The notes under the pieces are model-generated. The model made no database searches, had not been told where the DNA came from, and worked only from the letters and a program-made list of their open reading frames with translations. A stretch of 64,000 bases of DNA from an uncultured Clostridia bacterium (GTDB lineage: Bacteria > Bacillota > Clostridia > Christensenellales > Borkfalkiaceae), in the NCBI GenBank assembly GCA_934254825.1, contig CAKQMB010000007.1, forward strand, positions 62,001 to 126,000. The letters are read 5' to 3'. The position numbers and the translations under genes were made by a program. Below are positions 1 through 7,904 of the stretch, in pieces (positions within the stretch are counted from its first letter, which is position 1; every line of letters begins with the position of its first letter).

Positions 1-308
1 GAATAATCTTCACAGTTGCCGGTGAGATGAAAAACGCCGTGCTTGTAGATAATGTCGAGAGTTATGCTCTTGTCGTCAAAAAAGCCCGTTGCCGTGTAAT
101 CGAAAACAGAAACGAGCGTTTTCAGTTGACCTTTAAGCACGCAACCGCTTGCTGTTTTTTCACCGCAAAACGGTTGTTTGCGTCCTAAAACCTCTAAAAA
201 ACCGTCGATTTTATTTTGAATTACCGATAAAAATAATTTTCCGTTTTTTTTGCCGATTTGCGTTGCAAGCGATATTTTATATAAATAATTTTCTTTTTTC
301 TGTTCCAT
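1..308 (-). CDS. Hypothetical protein, N-terminal part (cut by window edge)
   Basis: An open frame of 102 codons runs from an ATG at 308 leftwards off the window. The start is supported by AAGGAG at 315-320, six bases upstream of the ATG. The visible part has no signal peptide or membrane segment and starts with a Lys/Glu-rich stretch (MEQKKENYLYK). Two cysteines (FCGEKTASGC) lie near residues 53-62. I do not recognise the family. It points the same way as the oleate hydratases but is separated from them by about 120 bp. Confidence 0.6.
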   Translation of the reverse strand, partial: MEQKKENYLYKISLATQIGKKNGKLFLSVIQNKIDGFLEVLGRKQPFCGEKTASGCVLKGQLKTLVSVFDYTATGFFDDKSITLDIIYKHGVFHLTGNCEDY

Positions 309-432
309 GCATTTCTCCTTGAATATCCGCCAACGCATAAATTCGGTTGGAATAATAAATTAAAATTTCTATTTCAAGTAAAAAGTACGCCGCAAAGAAT
401 ACTCTATGCGACGCACTTTGCTTTACGAAATA

Positions 433-2196
433 TTATTTCTTGTAAGGCGGGGGATTTTTACCGGGATAAAGACTCGGGTATTTTTCAATGCCGTTGATGA
501 GCGAAAGCACCGTCTTTTCGGTTTCTTTCAGTTTCAAAGGATTGATTTTCGGCAAGTCTTTCGCCGTAATATCGCCGTTTATATGTTGAACTTTTTTAAG
601 TTGTGCGATAATGTATCTCACGTCGTAGAACGTCGGCGCAACTTCGAGAGATTTTTTCTCCACGCCCGAAAGAGCGTATGCCGCATACATACCCGTTCTG
701 CAAGAAGTTTCAACCGTAAACACCGCGTCTTCGGGCGTTTCGACGTACTGTCCGATAAACGCTAAGTTTTTGCAGCCGTCTGGAACGACTTTCGGTCTGT
801 CCGGAATATGGCGCGGCATGAATTGCGACGTGATATACGGCATCATGCAAGTGGAAATGTAAGAGTGCGACAAAAGTTTATCGGCAAGATCGAGCATATC
901 GAGATGATATAAAAGTTCGAGCATGATTTCTTCGCCCGTGCAATCGCACATCGGCTTTTTGATATAATTGCCGACTCTCTCGCCCCAAAGTCCGTAACCC
1001 CAGCCGACCTGAACGTTTTCGGGCTGATTCGGGAAATACGGGGCGTGGTATGCGATATACGAAATATCCCAGTTCGATTCGGGGAACGTGATAATACCGT
1101 TCGTGCCTATCGGTCTGCCAGAGGCTTTTTCTATACGCTCGTAAAACTCCGGGCAATCGGTAATCGTCGGGAAGAAGGACATCCATTTCGTCTTGTCTAT
1201 ATCCGAGATAAAGACCTCGGGGTTGCCGAATTTGGCGTCTCTTTCGGCAAGTTTTTCCCAAACGGTGAACACGCCGCGGTTTTTCGTATCTCTGTTGGTG
1301 GGAGCGACCGTCTTATTGTCACCGAACGCGGAGTTCTGAGTCATCGAGCCGTTAGTGAAGAATACCATATCGTTTTCGCGAACGGGAACAACGGTTTCCT
1401 CACCCTTGTAAATCGCTTTAAGCCCCGTAACTACGTTATTGTCGTCAGTCATAAGAATTTCGGTGACTTCCGCGCCGTTTACGATTTTTACGCCCTTGGA
1501 TTCCAACCATTTGATAATGGGCAGAATGATAGCGTCGTACTCGTTGAGGTCAGTGTGCAGAATACCGTGTTCGTAATCGCTTTCGGGCATAAAATGGGTA
1601 AATCTGCGGAAATATCTCTTCGCTTCGATCGCGCTGTGATACTGCTTGAATGCGAGCATGTTGTGGAAGGTGTTCCACAAATTGCCGTGAAAGAAACTTT
1701 CGGGGAAAACGTCTGCAATGGTTTTGCCTTCGAGTTCCTTTTCGTCGCAGAACAACACTTTCATCATCGCTTTTGTGCATTCTTCGTCCATCGAAAAGTC
1801 GTGGCAGTCGATCACTTTGCCTTTTACGACAAGGCGATACTCGTTGTGGAGCGGGTGTTCGTAGTTGTAGTCCCAAACGTCGTCAAGAACGGTTCTGCCT
1901 TCGTGACGGAGGGAGGGAACTTTCGAGCAGATGTTCCAAAGACATTCCATCTGCGGTTCGAGTTCTCTTTCGCCGCGGCAGAGGTAACCGGTTTTTGCGT
2001 CGCCGCAGCCGTCCATACTTCCGCCCGTTTCTTTTGCCGCTTCGAGTATCATAATGTTTTGTCCCGGCATATGAATGTCGTCCACAAGATATACCGCCGC
2101 GGAAAGTCCCGCAATGCCTCCGCCTATGATATAGGCTTTTCTGTTTTCGATGCCCTCTGGGGCTTTTGCATTGTACTTCAAATCATAGATTTTCAT
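433..2196 (-). CDS. ohyA: Oleate hydratase (myosin cross-reactive antigen family), copy 1
   Basis: 587 aa. It is expected to add water across the cis double bond of oleic or linoleic acid to give hydroxy fatty acids, using FAD as a structural cofactor; in gut Firmicutes this is a fatty-acid detoxification step. The N-terminus has the FAD Rossmann signature GGGIAGLSAA (about residues 25-34) and the family blocks ETGGSMDG and RGERELEPQMECLW. Length is normal for the family. It lies 21 bp downstream of a second copy on the same strand, so the two are probably co-transcribed from the promoter at 4001-4029. The copies share the block order throughout but differ clearly in sequence (for example LNEYDAIILP versus WNQYDALVKP), so this is not a recent duplication. 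Substrate preference cannot be read from the sequence. Confidence 0.93.
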   Translation of the reverse strand: MKIYDLKYNAKAPEGIENRKAYIIGGGIAGLSAAVYLVDDIHMPGQNIMILEAAKETGGSMDGCGDAKTGYLCRGERELEPQMECLWNICSKVPSLRHEGRTVLDDVWDYNYEHPLHNEYRLVVKGKVIDCHDFSMDEECTKAMMKVLFCDEKELEGKTIADVFPESFFHGNLWNTFHNMLAFKQYHSAIEAKRYFRRFTHFMPESDYEHGILHTDLNEYDAIILPIIKWLESKGVKIVNGAEVTEILMTDDNNVVTGLKAIYKGEETVVPVRENDMVFFTNGSMTQNSAFGDNKTVAPTNRDTKNRGVFTVWEKLAERDAKFGNPEVFISDIDKTKWMSFFPTITDCPEFYERIEKASGRPIGTNGIITFPESNWDISYIAYHAPYFPNQPENVQVGWGYGLWGERVGNYIKKPMCDCTGEEIMLELLYHLDMLDLADKLLSHSYISTCMMPYITSQFMPRHIPDRPKVVPDGCKNLAFIGQYVETPEDAVFTVETSCRTGMYAAYALSGVEKKSLEVAPTFYDVRYIIAQLKKVQHINGDITAKDLPKINPLKLKETEKTVLSLINGIEKYPSLYPGKNPPPYKK

Positions 2197-2217
2197 AATT
2201 TTTTACTCATTTTCGTT

Positions 2218-3966
2218 TTAATAAATGATGTCGTCGTCTTTCACTTCGGGTATCGAATTGAACGCTTCGAGCAATTTTTCGATATCTTTATTGAGTTTCA
2301 ACGGGTTGATAGGCGGCAGATCGGACTTTTTCACTTCGTCCGTGCCGAGCATCTTCTTTAAGCACATGGCGATAATTCTGATATCGTAATGCGGCGTATA
2401 CAAGGGCGCAACCGCTCTGTCGAGATTAAGCAGGCTGTACGCCGCCATCATCGCCGTTCTGATCGAAGTTTCTACGGTGAATACAACGTCGCCGGGAAGT
2501 TCGACATACTGACCGATAAGAGCAAGATTAGTGCAACCTTCGGGACGAACGAGCGGACGATCTTTGATTGCTCTCGGCATGAATTGCGACGTAATATACG
2601 GCATCATGCAAGTGGAAACGTAGGTGTGCGACAGAACTTCGTCTTTGATATCGAGCATTCCGAGGTGATACAAAAATTCCGTCATGATTTCGTCGCCCGT
2701 ACATTCCGCCATAGGCTTTTTGATATAATTGCCGGGGTTTTCTCCGTACAAGCCGTCGAACCAGAATATATCTTCGTCTTCCGCCTGATCGGGGAAATAT
2801 TTGCCGTAAAGAACAAAAGAAATTTCCCAGTTGGAATCGAGAATGGTTACCGCGCCCGAAGATCCTCCCGGACGAGAATCGAGAAGTTCGCGCATGCGTT
2901 TATGAAATTCGGGATAGCCTTTTGTCGTCGGGAACACGCTCATCCATTTGGTTTTGTCAATATTAGATATAAACTTTTCGGGATGACCGAATTTCTCGTC
3001 CTTTTTAGCGAGGTTTTCCCAAAGAGTGAACGAGCCTCTGTTATCCTGATCGCGATTTGTAATCGCAATCGTTTCGTTATCGCCCATTGCGCTGTTCTGC
3101 GTCATCGAACCGAGCGTTACTACCACGATATCGCCGTTTTCTACATCGAAATGCTTTTTCTCTCCGTTGACTTTGGCTTCCAATCCAGTAACAACGTTTG
3201 CGTTTTTGTCCATATCGAGGTCGTATACCGTGCAACCCGTAACGAAATTTACGCCTTTGTCTTTCAGCCATACTTTAATAGGCTTTACGAGCGCGTCGTA
3301 TTGATTCCATTTAAGTTCGATTTGTCCGCGAAGATGTTCGATACCGGGCAAATGGTGAATGAAACGAACCATATAACGCTTCATTTCGATAAGGCTGTGA
3401 TAGTGTTTGAACGCAAGCATGGAGTGGAAGCAAATCCACATGCTGCTTTTATAAAGTTCTTCTGCCGTATCACCGAAAAATTCTTCGATAGAAACGTTTT
3501 CCACTTCTTCTTCGGGAACGGTCATCATTTCTATCATTTTTTTGGAAAGTTCGGGCGACATTCTGAAGTCGGAAATGCGTTCGTAATTCTGTCCTTGTTT
3601 ACAAAGAACGCGGCGATTGGAATAAATTTTGTATTCGCGGTTCGCCTCGACGGTTTCTTCCAGAACGGTACGCCCCGGTTCGGTAAGCGAAGGAATTTTC
3701 GAGCAGAGATACCACAAGCATTCCATGTTCGGTTCCAGTTCTCTTTCGCCGCGGCTGGTATAACCGCGTTTGTTCTTTGCGCCGTCCATACTTCCGCCGA
3801 CGTCGGAAAGTTGTTCGTATATGGTTACGTTTTTACCATCCATGTAGCCGTCGTCGATCAAAAATACGGCGTTGGCAAGTCCCGCGATACCGCCTCCGAC
3901 GATATGCGCTTTTTTGTTTTCGATGCCTTCGGGCTTGTGAGCCCTGATTCTGTCAAATTGTCTCAT
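2218..3966 (-). CDS. ohyA: Oleate hydratase (myosin cross-reactive antigen family), copy 2
   Basis: 582 aa, promoter-proximal member of a tandem pair. It has the FAD-binding GGGIAGLANA motif (about residues 24-33) and the conserved DVGGSMDG, RGERELEPNMECLW and PYITSQFMPR blocks seen in copy 1. The predicted reaction is hydration of unsaturated C18 fatty acids at the cytosolic membrane face. The start is supported by a GGGAGG ribosome site about 7 nt upstream. A TACAAT/TTGCTA promoter lies just upstream, and a divergent TetR gene shares the intergenic region. By analogy with other fatty-acid-responsive TetR systems the regulator may sense fatty acids, but this is inference. Confidence 0.93.
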   Translation of the reverse strand: MRQFDRIRAHKPEGIENKKAHIVGGGIAGLANAVFLIDDGYMDGKNVTIYEQLSDVGGSMDGAKNKRGYTSRGERELEPNMECLWYLCSKIPSLTEPGRTVLEETVEANREYKIYSNRRVLCKQGQNYERISDFRMSPELSKKMIEMMTVPEEEVENVSIEEFFGDTAEELYKSSMWICFHSMLAFKHYHSLIEMKRYMVRFIHHLPGIEHLRGQIELKWNQYDALVKPIKVWLKDKGVNFVTGCTVYDLDMDKNANVVTGLEAKVNGEKKHFDVENGDIVVVTLGSMTQNSAMGDNETIAITNRDQDNRGSFTLWENLAKKDEKFGHPEKFISNIDKTKWMSVFPTTKGYPEFHKRMRELLDSRPGGSSGAVTILDSNWEISFVLYGKYFPDQAEDEDIFWFDGLYGENPGNYIKKPMAECTGDEIMTEFLYHLGMLDIKDEVLSHTYVSTCMMPYITSQFMPRAIKDRPLVRPEGCTNLALIGQYVELPGDVVFTVETSIRTAMMAAYSLLNLDRAVAPLYTPHYDIRIIAMCLKKMLGTDEVKKSDLPPINPLKLNKDIEKLLEAFNSIPEVKDDDIIY

Positions 3967-4000
3967 TTTTTAAGCCTCCCGTGCTTTTATTTGTGCCTCG

Positions 4001-4029
4001 ATTGTAGCACCGCGGCAAAAAAATAGCAA
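4001..4029 (-). promoter_or_regulatory. Promoter of the oleate hydratase pair
   Basis: Read on the minus strand: -35 TTGCTA (4024-4029), 17-bp spacer, -10 TACAAT (4001-4006). It lies 35 bp upstream of the 3966 start codon. It is the only good sigma-A match in this gap on this strand. Confidence 0.65.
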
Positions 4030-4040
4030 CGGTCAAACAT

Positions 4041-4124
4041 ATCGGTTTTGGGTAAAAACGGACAAATCGACCACATTTGACGGTCGTTTTTAACGAAAAA
4101 TCACAGTAAAAAGGCAAAACCGAT
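4041..4124. promoter_or_regulatory. Nested inverted repeats between ohyA and tetR, candidate operator
   Basis: A perfect 10-bp inverted repeat, ATCGGTTTTG at 4041-4050 and CAAAACCGAT at 4115-4124, encloses a second, imperfect pair (GTAAAAACG near 4052 and GTCGTTTTTAAC near 4083). The outer right arm abuts the -35 box of the divergent tetR promoter. The position suits a shared operator for the TetR protein encoded next door, but the arms are much further apart than in a usual TetR operator. Confidence 0.4.
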
Positions 4125-4152
4125 TGAAAATTAGCCCGATTTATGGTATACT
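4124..4152 (+). promoter_or_regulatory. Promoter of the first tetR gene
   Basis: -35 TTGAAA (4124-4129), 17-bp spacer, -10 TATACT (4147-4152), followed by an AAAGGAG-like ribosome site and ATG at 4186. Confidence 0.75.
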
Positions 4153-4185
4153 ATACGCGTAATCGAAAGGCAAAAGGAGATTTTT

Positions 4186-4773
4186 ATGAAACAGGAGGAA
4201 TCGACGCTCAGAACAAAACAGGCTCTTGCCGAGGCATTGAAAGAAAAAATGTCTAAAAAATCGTTTACGAAAATTACCGTAAGCGAACTTATCGAAGAGT
4301 GCGACATCAACCGAAAGACATTTTACTATCATTTTGAGGACATTTACGCACTGCTGAAATGGACGTTCGAGCAAGAGGCGGTTGCGGTACTTAAAAATTT
4401 CGATTTGCTTGTAAACGCCGAAGAAGCGATAAATTTCGTTCTCGATTACATTACGGAAAACAAGTATTTTATCAATTGCGCTTACGATTCCGTCGGATAT
4501 TCGGAAATCAAACGCTTTTTGTATACCGATATTATCGAAATTTTTACGAATACGATTGAAAACGGAGCAAAACAACTCGGTATAAAAGCGGACGAAAACT
4601 TTATGAAGTTTCTATCTTCGTTTTACACCGAAGCGTTAGTCGGCGTAGTCCTTTCCGCCTTGCAGGGATTTACCTCGTATAAGCGCGAAGAAATCGTTCA
4701 AAACGTGCTTTTCATCTGTAACGTATCCATTCCGCAAGTCTTAATTGCCCACGCCTCGAAAGGCATAATGTAG
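4186..4773 (+). CDS. TetR/AcrR family transcriptional regulator
   Basis: 195 aa. The N-terminal helix-turn-helix (about residues 25-50, SFTKITVSELIEECDINRKT) ends in the typical FYYHFEDIYAL block, so this is a TetR DNA-binding domain. The C-terminal ligand domain is DhaS/TetR_C-like and has no recognisable ligand signature. It is divergently transcribed from the two oleate hydratases, with which it shares an operator-like region, so it is the likely local repressor. Start chosen at the ATG after AAAAGGAG. Confidence 0.88.
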   Translation: MKQEESTLRTKQALAEALKEKMSKKSFTKITVSELIEECDINRKTFYYHFEDIYALLKWTFEQEAVAVLKNFDLLVNAEEAINFVLDYITENKYFINCAYDSVGYSEIKRFLYTDIIEIFTNTIENGAKQLGIKADENFMKFLSSFYTEALVGVVLSALQGFTSYKREEIVQNVLFICNVSIPQVLIAHASKGIM

Positions 4774-4864
4774 CGACAAACAAAAATATGCAAAGTTAAA
4801 ATGTTGGGGTGTAGGCAAAAAAATAGCGTAAACTAAACCTTATCGGTTCAATTTACGCTATTCG

Positions 4865-4936
4865 TGGTGCACCATGAGGAGTTCGAATCCCCAACCTTTG
4901 GTTCCGTAGGGAGTTAAAATTACTTATTTTTGGCGC
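4865..4936 (-). pseudogene. Degenerate tRNA-like sequence (3' half Arg-like)
   Basis: Read on the minus strand, it ends in CCA (4865-4867) after an acceptor strand ATGGTGC. A T-arm with loop TTCGAAC and stem GGGGA/TCCTC is well preserved (4876-4892). A 5' segment GCGCCAA (4930-4936) can pair with the acceptor strand, and CTACGGA resembles an ACG anticodon loop. The D-arm and the 5' anticodon stem are missing, so this cannot be a working tRNA. It may be a truncated tRNA-Arg copy left by integration. Confidence 0.5.
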
Positions 4937-4982
4937 ACCTTATCTTCTTTTATTTATACATATTTATCCTTAAAAATGGGCT

Positions 4983-5016
4983 AAAATAGCGTGTTAGAAC
5001 GCTATTTTGGCTCTTT
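4983..5016 (+). terminator. Terminator-like hairpin
   Basis: Stem AAAATAGCG (4983-4991) pairs with CGCTATTTT (5000-5008) around an 8-nt loop, with T-rich sequence to about 5016. It would isolate the downstream redox operon. Confidence 0.6.
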
Positions 5017-5235
5017 TTTACTTGAATATGCTTGAATTATAGCATAATGATAATCAAAAGTCAACAATAAGCAATAACGATAAAATGCACGAATTCCTGC
5101 ACGTTTATTAGAATTTTTGTTAGAACAAGAAAGGTCGTTTTTATTATTAGTGATTTTTACGCTATTAAAATGTTTCCGATACACACCCCCGTCGAAAGAC
5201 AAAAAAAATTTTTTTAAGAAATTTGCGAAAAATAG

Positions 5236-5264
5236 TTGACACAGTGTCAGTTTTGGAATATAAT
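5236..5264 (+). promoter_or_regulatory. Consensus promoter of the redox operon
   Basis: -35 TTGACA (5236-5241), 17-bp spacer, -10 TATAAT (5259-5264): a full sigma-A consensus. Such a strong promoter with operators on both sides implies tight repression. Confidence 0.88.
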
Positions 5265-5287
5265 ACAATTACTGACACGGTGTCAGT
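5237..5287. promoter_or_regulatory. Two TGACAC-N-GTGTCA operators flanking the promoter
   Basis: O1 is TGACACAGTGTCA at 5237-5249, overlapping the -35 box. O2 is ACTGACACGGTGTCAGT at 5271-5287, a perfect 8+1+8 palindrome covering the likely start site. The arrangement is a classic TetR-type repressor site pair. The most likely ligand-responsive repressor is the TetR protein at 7905-8537, inside the operon, which would make the circuit autoregulatory. Confidence 0.82.
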
Positions 5288-5344
5288 ATTGCTTGATACG
5301 ATACTCGCCGCCGTCGGACTGACAAATTGCAAGGAGAAGTTATT

Positions 5345-5893
5345 ATGAAAAAGAACGTAGGACCTTTGCTTGCGCTGTACCCTATGCCCGTAGCGGTTAT
5401 CGGGGCAATGAACGGCGAAAAGCCCACTTGGACGCTCGTCGCCCACATGGGTATTATCGGACACGACAGGTTGCTAATAAGTCTTGCCGCGCCGCACTTC
5501 ATTAACGGTTGTATCAAAAAGACGGGCAAACTTTCCGTCAACCTTGTCGATGAAGAAATGCTGCCCGAAGCGGACGAAACGGGTTTTGTAAGCGGAAACA
5601 AGGCGGATAAGTCTAATTTGTTCGATTGGGAAAAAGGTGAACACGGAACGCCGATTATCGCCAAATCGCCGCTTACGGTTGAATGTACCGTAGAGGACGT
5701 GTATAACACGAAAGGCTTTGAAAGTTTTATCTGCACAATCGACGCGACTTACGTCGAAGAAAAACACCTTAACGAACAAGGCAAAGTCGATTACAACACC
5801 TTAAAACCCGTGCTGTTTGAATTTCCCACCTATTCGTATTTGAAAACGGGCGATATGCTCGGCAAATGCCTGTCTTTCAAAAAGAGCAACTGA
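5345..5893 (+). CDS. Flavin reductase family protein (FMN-binding split barrel)
   Basis: 182 aa, first gene of the operon. The MYPMPVAVIGA-like start (LYPMPVAVIGAMNGEKPTW), the ISLAAPHF-like block and the NLV...SG-like blocks match the HpaC/DIM6 flavin reductase fold, which binds FMN and either reduces free flavin or acts as a flavoprotein. It is cytosolic. ATG 5345 was chosen because AAGGAG lies 8-9 nt upstream; an in-frame ATG at 5327 has no such site. Natural substrate unknown. Confidence 0.82.
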   Translation: MKKNVGPLLALYPMPVAVIGAMNGEKPTWTLVAHMGIIGHDRLLISLAAPHFINGCIKKTGKLSVNLVDEEMLPEADETGFVSGNKADKSNLFDWEKGEHGTPIIAKSPLTVECTVEDVYNTKGFESFICTIDATYVEEKHLNEQGKVDYNTLKPVLFEFPTYSYLKTGDMLGKCLSFKKSN

Positions 5894-5906
5894 CGGGAGC
5901 GCGGCA

Positions 5907-6443
5907 ATGAGGATTATTGTTTTGCAAGGAAGCCCGAACAAAAACGGCTCTACGCATCTACTCTCGCAAAGTTTTAAGGAAGGCGCGGAAAATGCGGGAC
6001 ATTCGGTTGAAACGATAGACGTTGCGCACGCGAACATTCATCCCTGTTTCGGTTGCGTACATTGCGGTTACGAAGGTCCCTGCGTTCAAAAGGACGACGT
6101 TTCCGTTATCCGTCAAAAACTATTAAGCGCAGATATGGTTGTATTCGCCACGCCGTTATATTATTACGGAATGAGCGCGCAACTTAAAATACTCATAGAC
6201 CGCTTTTGTGCGTTTAACGGCAGTCTGACGAAAAAACGTATGAAGTCCGCACTTTTTGCGGTTGCTTGGAACAGCGCCGATTGGACGTTTGAAGCTCTGC
6301 AAGCACATTACAAAACTCTCGTCCGCTATCTCGATTTTGAAGATAAAGGTATGATATTAGGCGGCGGTTGCGGAACGCCGTCAATGACGAAAAATTCATT
6401 TTATATTCGGCAAGCCTACGAGCTTGGTAAAAATTTGAAATAA
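5907..6443 (+). CDS. NAD(P)H-dependent FMN oxidoreductase (flavodoxin-like fold)
   Basis: 178 aa. The N-terminal LQGSPNKNGST phosphate-binding loop (residues 5-15) and TPLYYYGMSAQLKILIDR (about 75-95) are typical of the NADPH-dependent FMN reductase / iron-sulfur flavoprotein superfamily. The Cys-rich CFGCVHCGYEGPC (about 48-61) recalls the cluster motif of iron-sulfur flavoproteins, so a [4Fe-4S] centre is possible. Cytosolic. Gap to the upstream gene 13 bp, same operon. It may reduce quinones, nitro compounds or the flavodoxins encoded downstream. Confidence 0.82.
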   Translation: MRIIVLQGSPNKNGSTHLLSQSFKEGAENAGHSVETIDVAHANIHPCFGCVHCGYEGPCVQKDDVSVIRQKLLSADMVVFATPLYYYGMSAQLKILIDRFCAFNGSLTKKRMKSALFAVAWNSADWTFEALQAHYKTLVRYLDFEDKGMILGGGCGTPSMTKNSFYIRQAYELGKNLK

Positions 6444-6463
6444 TCAATAAGGAGAACATTATT

Positions 6464-7411
6464 ATGGAAAAGAAATATCCTAAAATCGCATTCGGAACTT
6501 GGTCTTGGGGCGTGGGAAGCACCGGCGGCGACCAAATTTTCGGCAATCACTTGGGCGTGAAAGAACTTCGCCCCGTATTCGACGCGGCTATGAAGCACGG
6601 TTTTAATCTATGGGACAGCGCAACCGTTTACGGTATGGGCGATTCCGAAAACGTACTCGGCGCGTTTACCAAAGAATATCCGCGCGAGAACGTGATTATA
6701 TCCACGAAGTTTACGCCGCAGATTGCAAATTCGGGCGCAAATCCCGTCGAAGAAATGTTGGACGCAAGTCTTGAAAGGTTCGACACGGACTATATCGACA
6801 TTTATTGGATTCACAATCCCGCCGACGTGGAACGCTTTACGCCTTATCTTATCCCCCTTGTAAAGAGCGGCAAAGTAAAGCGCGTAGGCGTTTCAAATCA
6901 CAATCTTGCCGAAATCAAACGTGCGGAAGAAATTCTTTCCGCAGAAGGCGTGCATATCTCGGCGGTACAAAACCATTACAGCCTTTTATACCGTTCGTCC
7001 GAAAAAGGCGGAATTTTAGACTATTGTAAGGAACACGGTATTACGTTCTTCGCCTATATGGTACTCGAACAGGGCGCGCTTTCGGGCAAATACGATACGA
7101 AACACCCCTTACCCGCAAACAGTGCGCGCGGCGAAACGTATAACCCCTTACTTCCCGAAATCGAAAAATTGACGGGCGTTATGAAAGAAATCGGCGCAAC
7201 CCGCAACGCAACGGCGGCGCAGATCGCCATTGCTTGGGCGATAGCAAAAGGCACTCTGCCTATTATCGGCGTAACCAAACCCGAACAGGTTGACGACGCG
7301 GTAAAGACGGCGGAAATAGCGCTTAACGAAAAAGAAATGAAGATTATCGAAGACGTGGCGAACGCAATAGGCGTGGATACGCGCGGTTCTTGGGAACACC
7401 CTATGGACTGA
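6464..7411 (+). CDS. Aldo/keto reductase
   Basis: 315 aa, normal for the family. The fold is marked by FGTWSWG near the start, the catalytic Asp/Tyr segment NLWDSATVYG (about residues 46-55), the Lys in ISTKF (about 78) and the His in IYWIHNP (about 111). It should reduce aldehydes or ketones with NAD(P)H; the family includes quinone and methylglyoxal reducers. It sits between FMN enzymes in the redox operon and has an AAGGAG site. Confidence 0.92.
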   Translation: MEKKYPKIAFGTWSWGVGSTGGDQIFGNHLGVKELRPVFDAAMKHGFNLWDSATVYGMGDSENVLGAFTKEYPRENVIISTKFTPQIANSGANPVEEMLDASLERFDTDYIDIYWIHNPADVERFTPYLIPLVKSGKVKRVGVSNHNLAEIKRAEEILSAEGVHISAVQNHYSLLYRSSEKGGILDYCKEHGITFFAYMVLEQGALSGKYDTKHPLPANSARGETYNPLLPEIEKLTGVMKEIGATRNATAAQIAIAWAIAKGTLPIIGVTKPEQVDDAVKTAEIALNEKEMKIIEDVANAIGVDTRGSWEHPMD

Positions 7412-7427
7412 AAAAAGGAGAGAAAAA

Positions 7428-7889
7428 ATGAAAGGCAAAACACTTGTAACGTATTTTTCCGCAGAAGGAACAACCGCAGCCGTCGCCGAAATTCTTGCGG
7501 CGGAACTCAATGCGGATTTGTTTGAAATCAAACCTACCGAGATTTATACGGCGGCGGATTTGAATTGGATGAACAAAAAGAGCCGCAGTTCGGCGGAAAT
7601 GGGAAACGACGCCTGCCGCCCTGCTATGGCGGAAAACAAAGACGTTGCCGAATACGACAACATTCTGATAGGCTTTCCGATTTGGTGGTACGTCGAACCG
7701 CGTATCGTCGATACTTTTCTCGAAAGTCAGTCCTTTTCGGGCAAAACGGTAATTCCTTTTGCAACTTCGGGCGGCAGCGGAATAGAACGAGCCGTTAAAA
7801 GATTAAAAACAATCTGTCCTGCGGCAAATTGGCATGACGGAAAACTGCTTTCTTCGGGCTCTGCCGCAAGATGGGCAAAATCAATATAA
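7428..7889 (+). CDS. Flavodoxin (cytosolic)
   Basis: 153 aa. The FMN phosphate loop is TYFSAEGTTAAVAE (residues 7-20), the aromatic isoalloxazine loop is GFPIWWYVEPR (about 82-92), and FATSGGSG (about 108-115) completes the site. It has no signal peptide, unlike its three relatives further down the operon. Expected to carry electrons at low potential. It is encoded 16 bp after the aldo/keto reductase. Confidence 0.9.
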   Translation: MKGKTLVTYFSAEGTTAAVAEILAAELNADLFEIKPTEIYTAADLNWMNKKSRSSAEMGNDACRPAMAENKDVAEYDNILIGFPIWWYVEPRIVDTFLESQSFSGKTVIPFATSGGSGIERAVKRLKTICPAANWHDGKLLSSGSAARWAKSI

Positions 7890-7904
7890 AGCGAGGATCA
7901 CACT

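Larger units (their letters stand above)
4822..5166. repeat. AATAGCGTAAA repeats around a decayed tRNA-like sequence
   Basis: The 11-mer AATAGCGTAAA occurs at 4822-4832 and, inverted, at 4852-4862 and 5156-5166. The first two copies form a perfect hairpin. The second and third are direct repeats bounding about 300 bp that hold the tRNA-like sequence and a terminator-like hairpin. No credible gene is present in 4774-5344. The pattern resembles the scar of a lost integrative element. Confidence 0.5.

Noticed and set aside
1045..2361. 438-codon plus-strand open frame opposite the oleate hydratases (and a similar 545-codon one at 2389-4026)
   Set aside because: It lies antisense to well-recognised genes, has low-complexity His/Phe/Arg-rich composition and no ribosome site; it is a codon-bias shadow.
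5002..5268. 88-codon minus-strand open frame in the intergenic region before the redox operon
   Set aside because: It overlaps the consensus promoter and operator, has no good ribosome site and no recognisable protein pattern.
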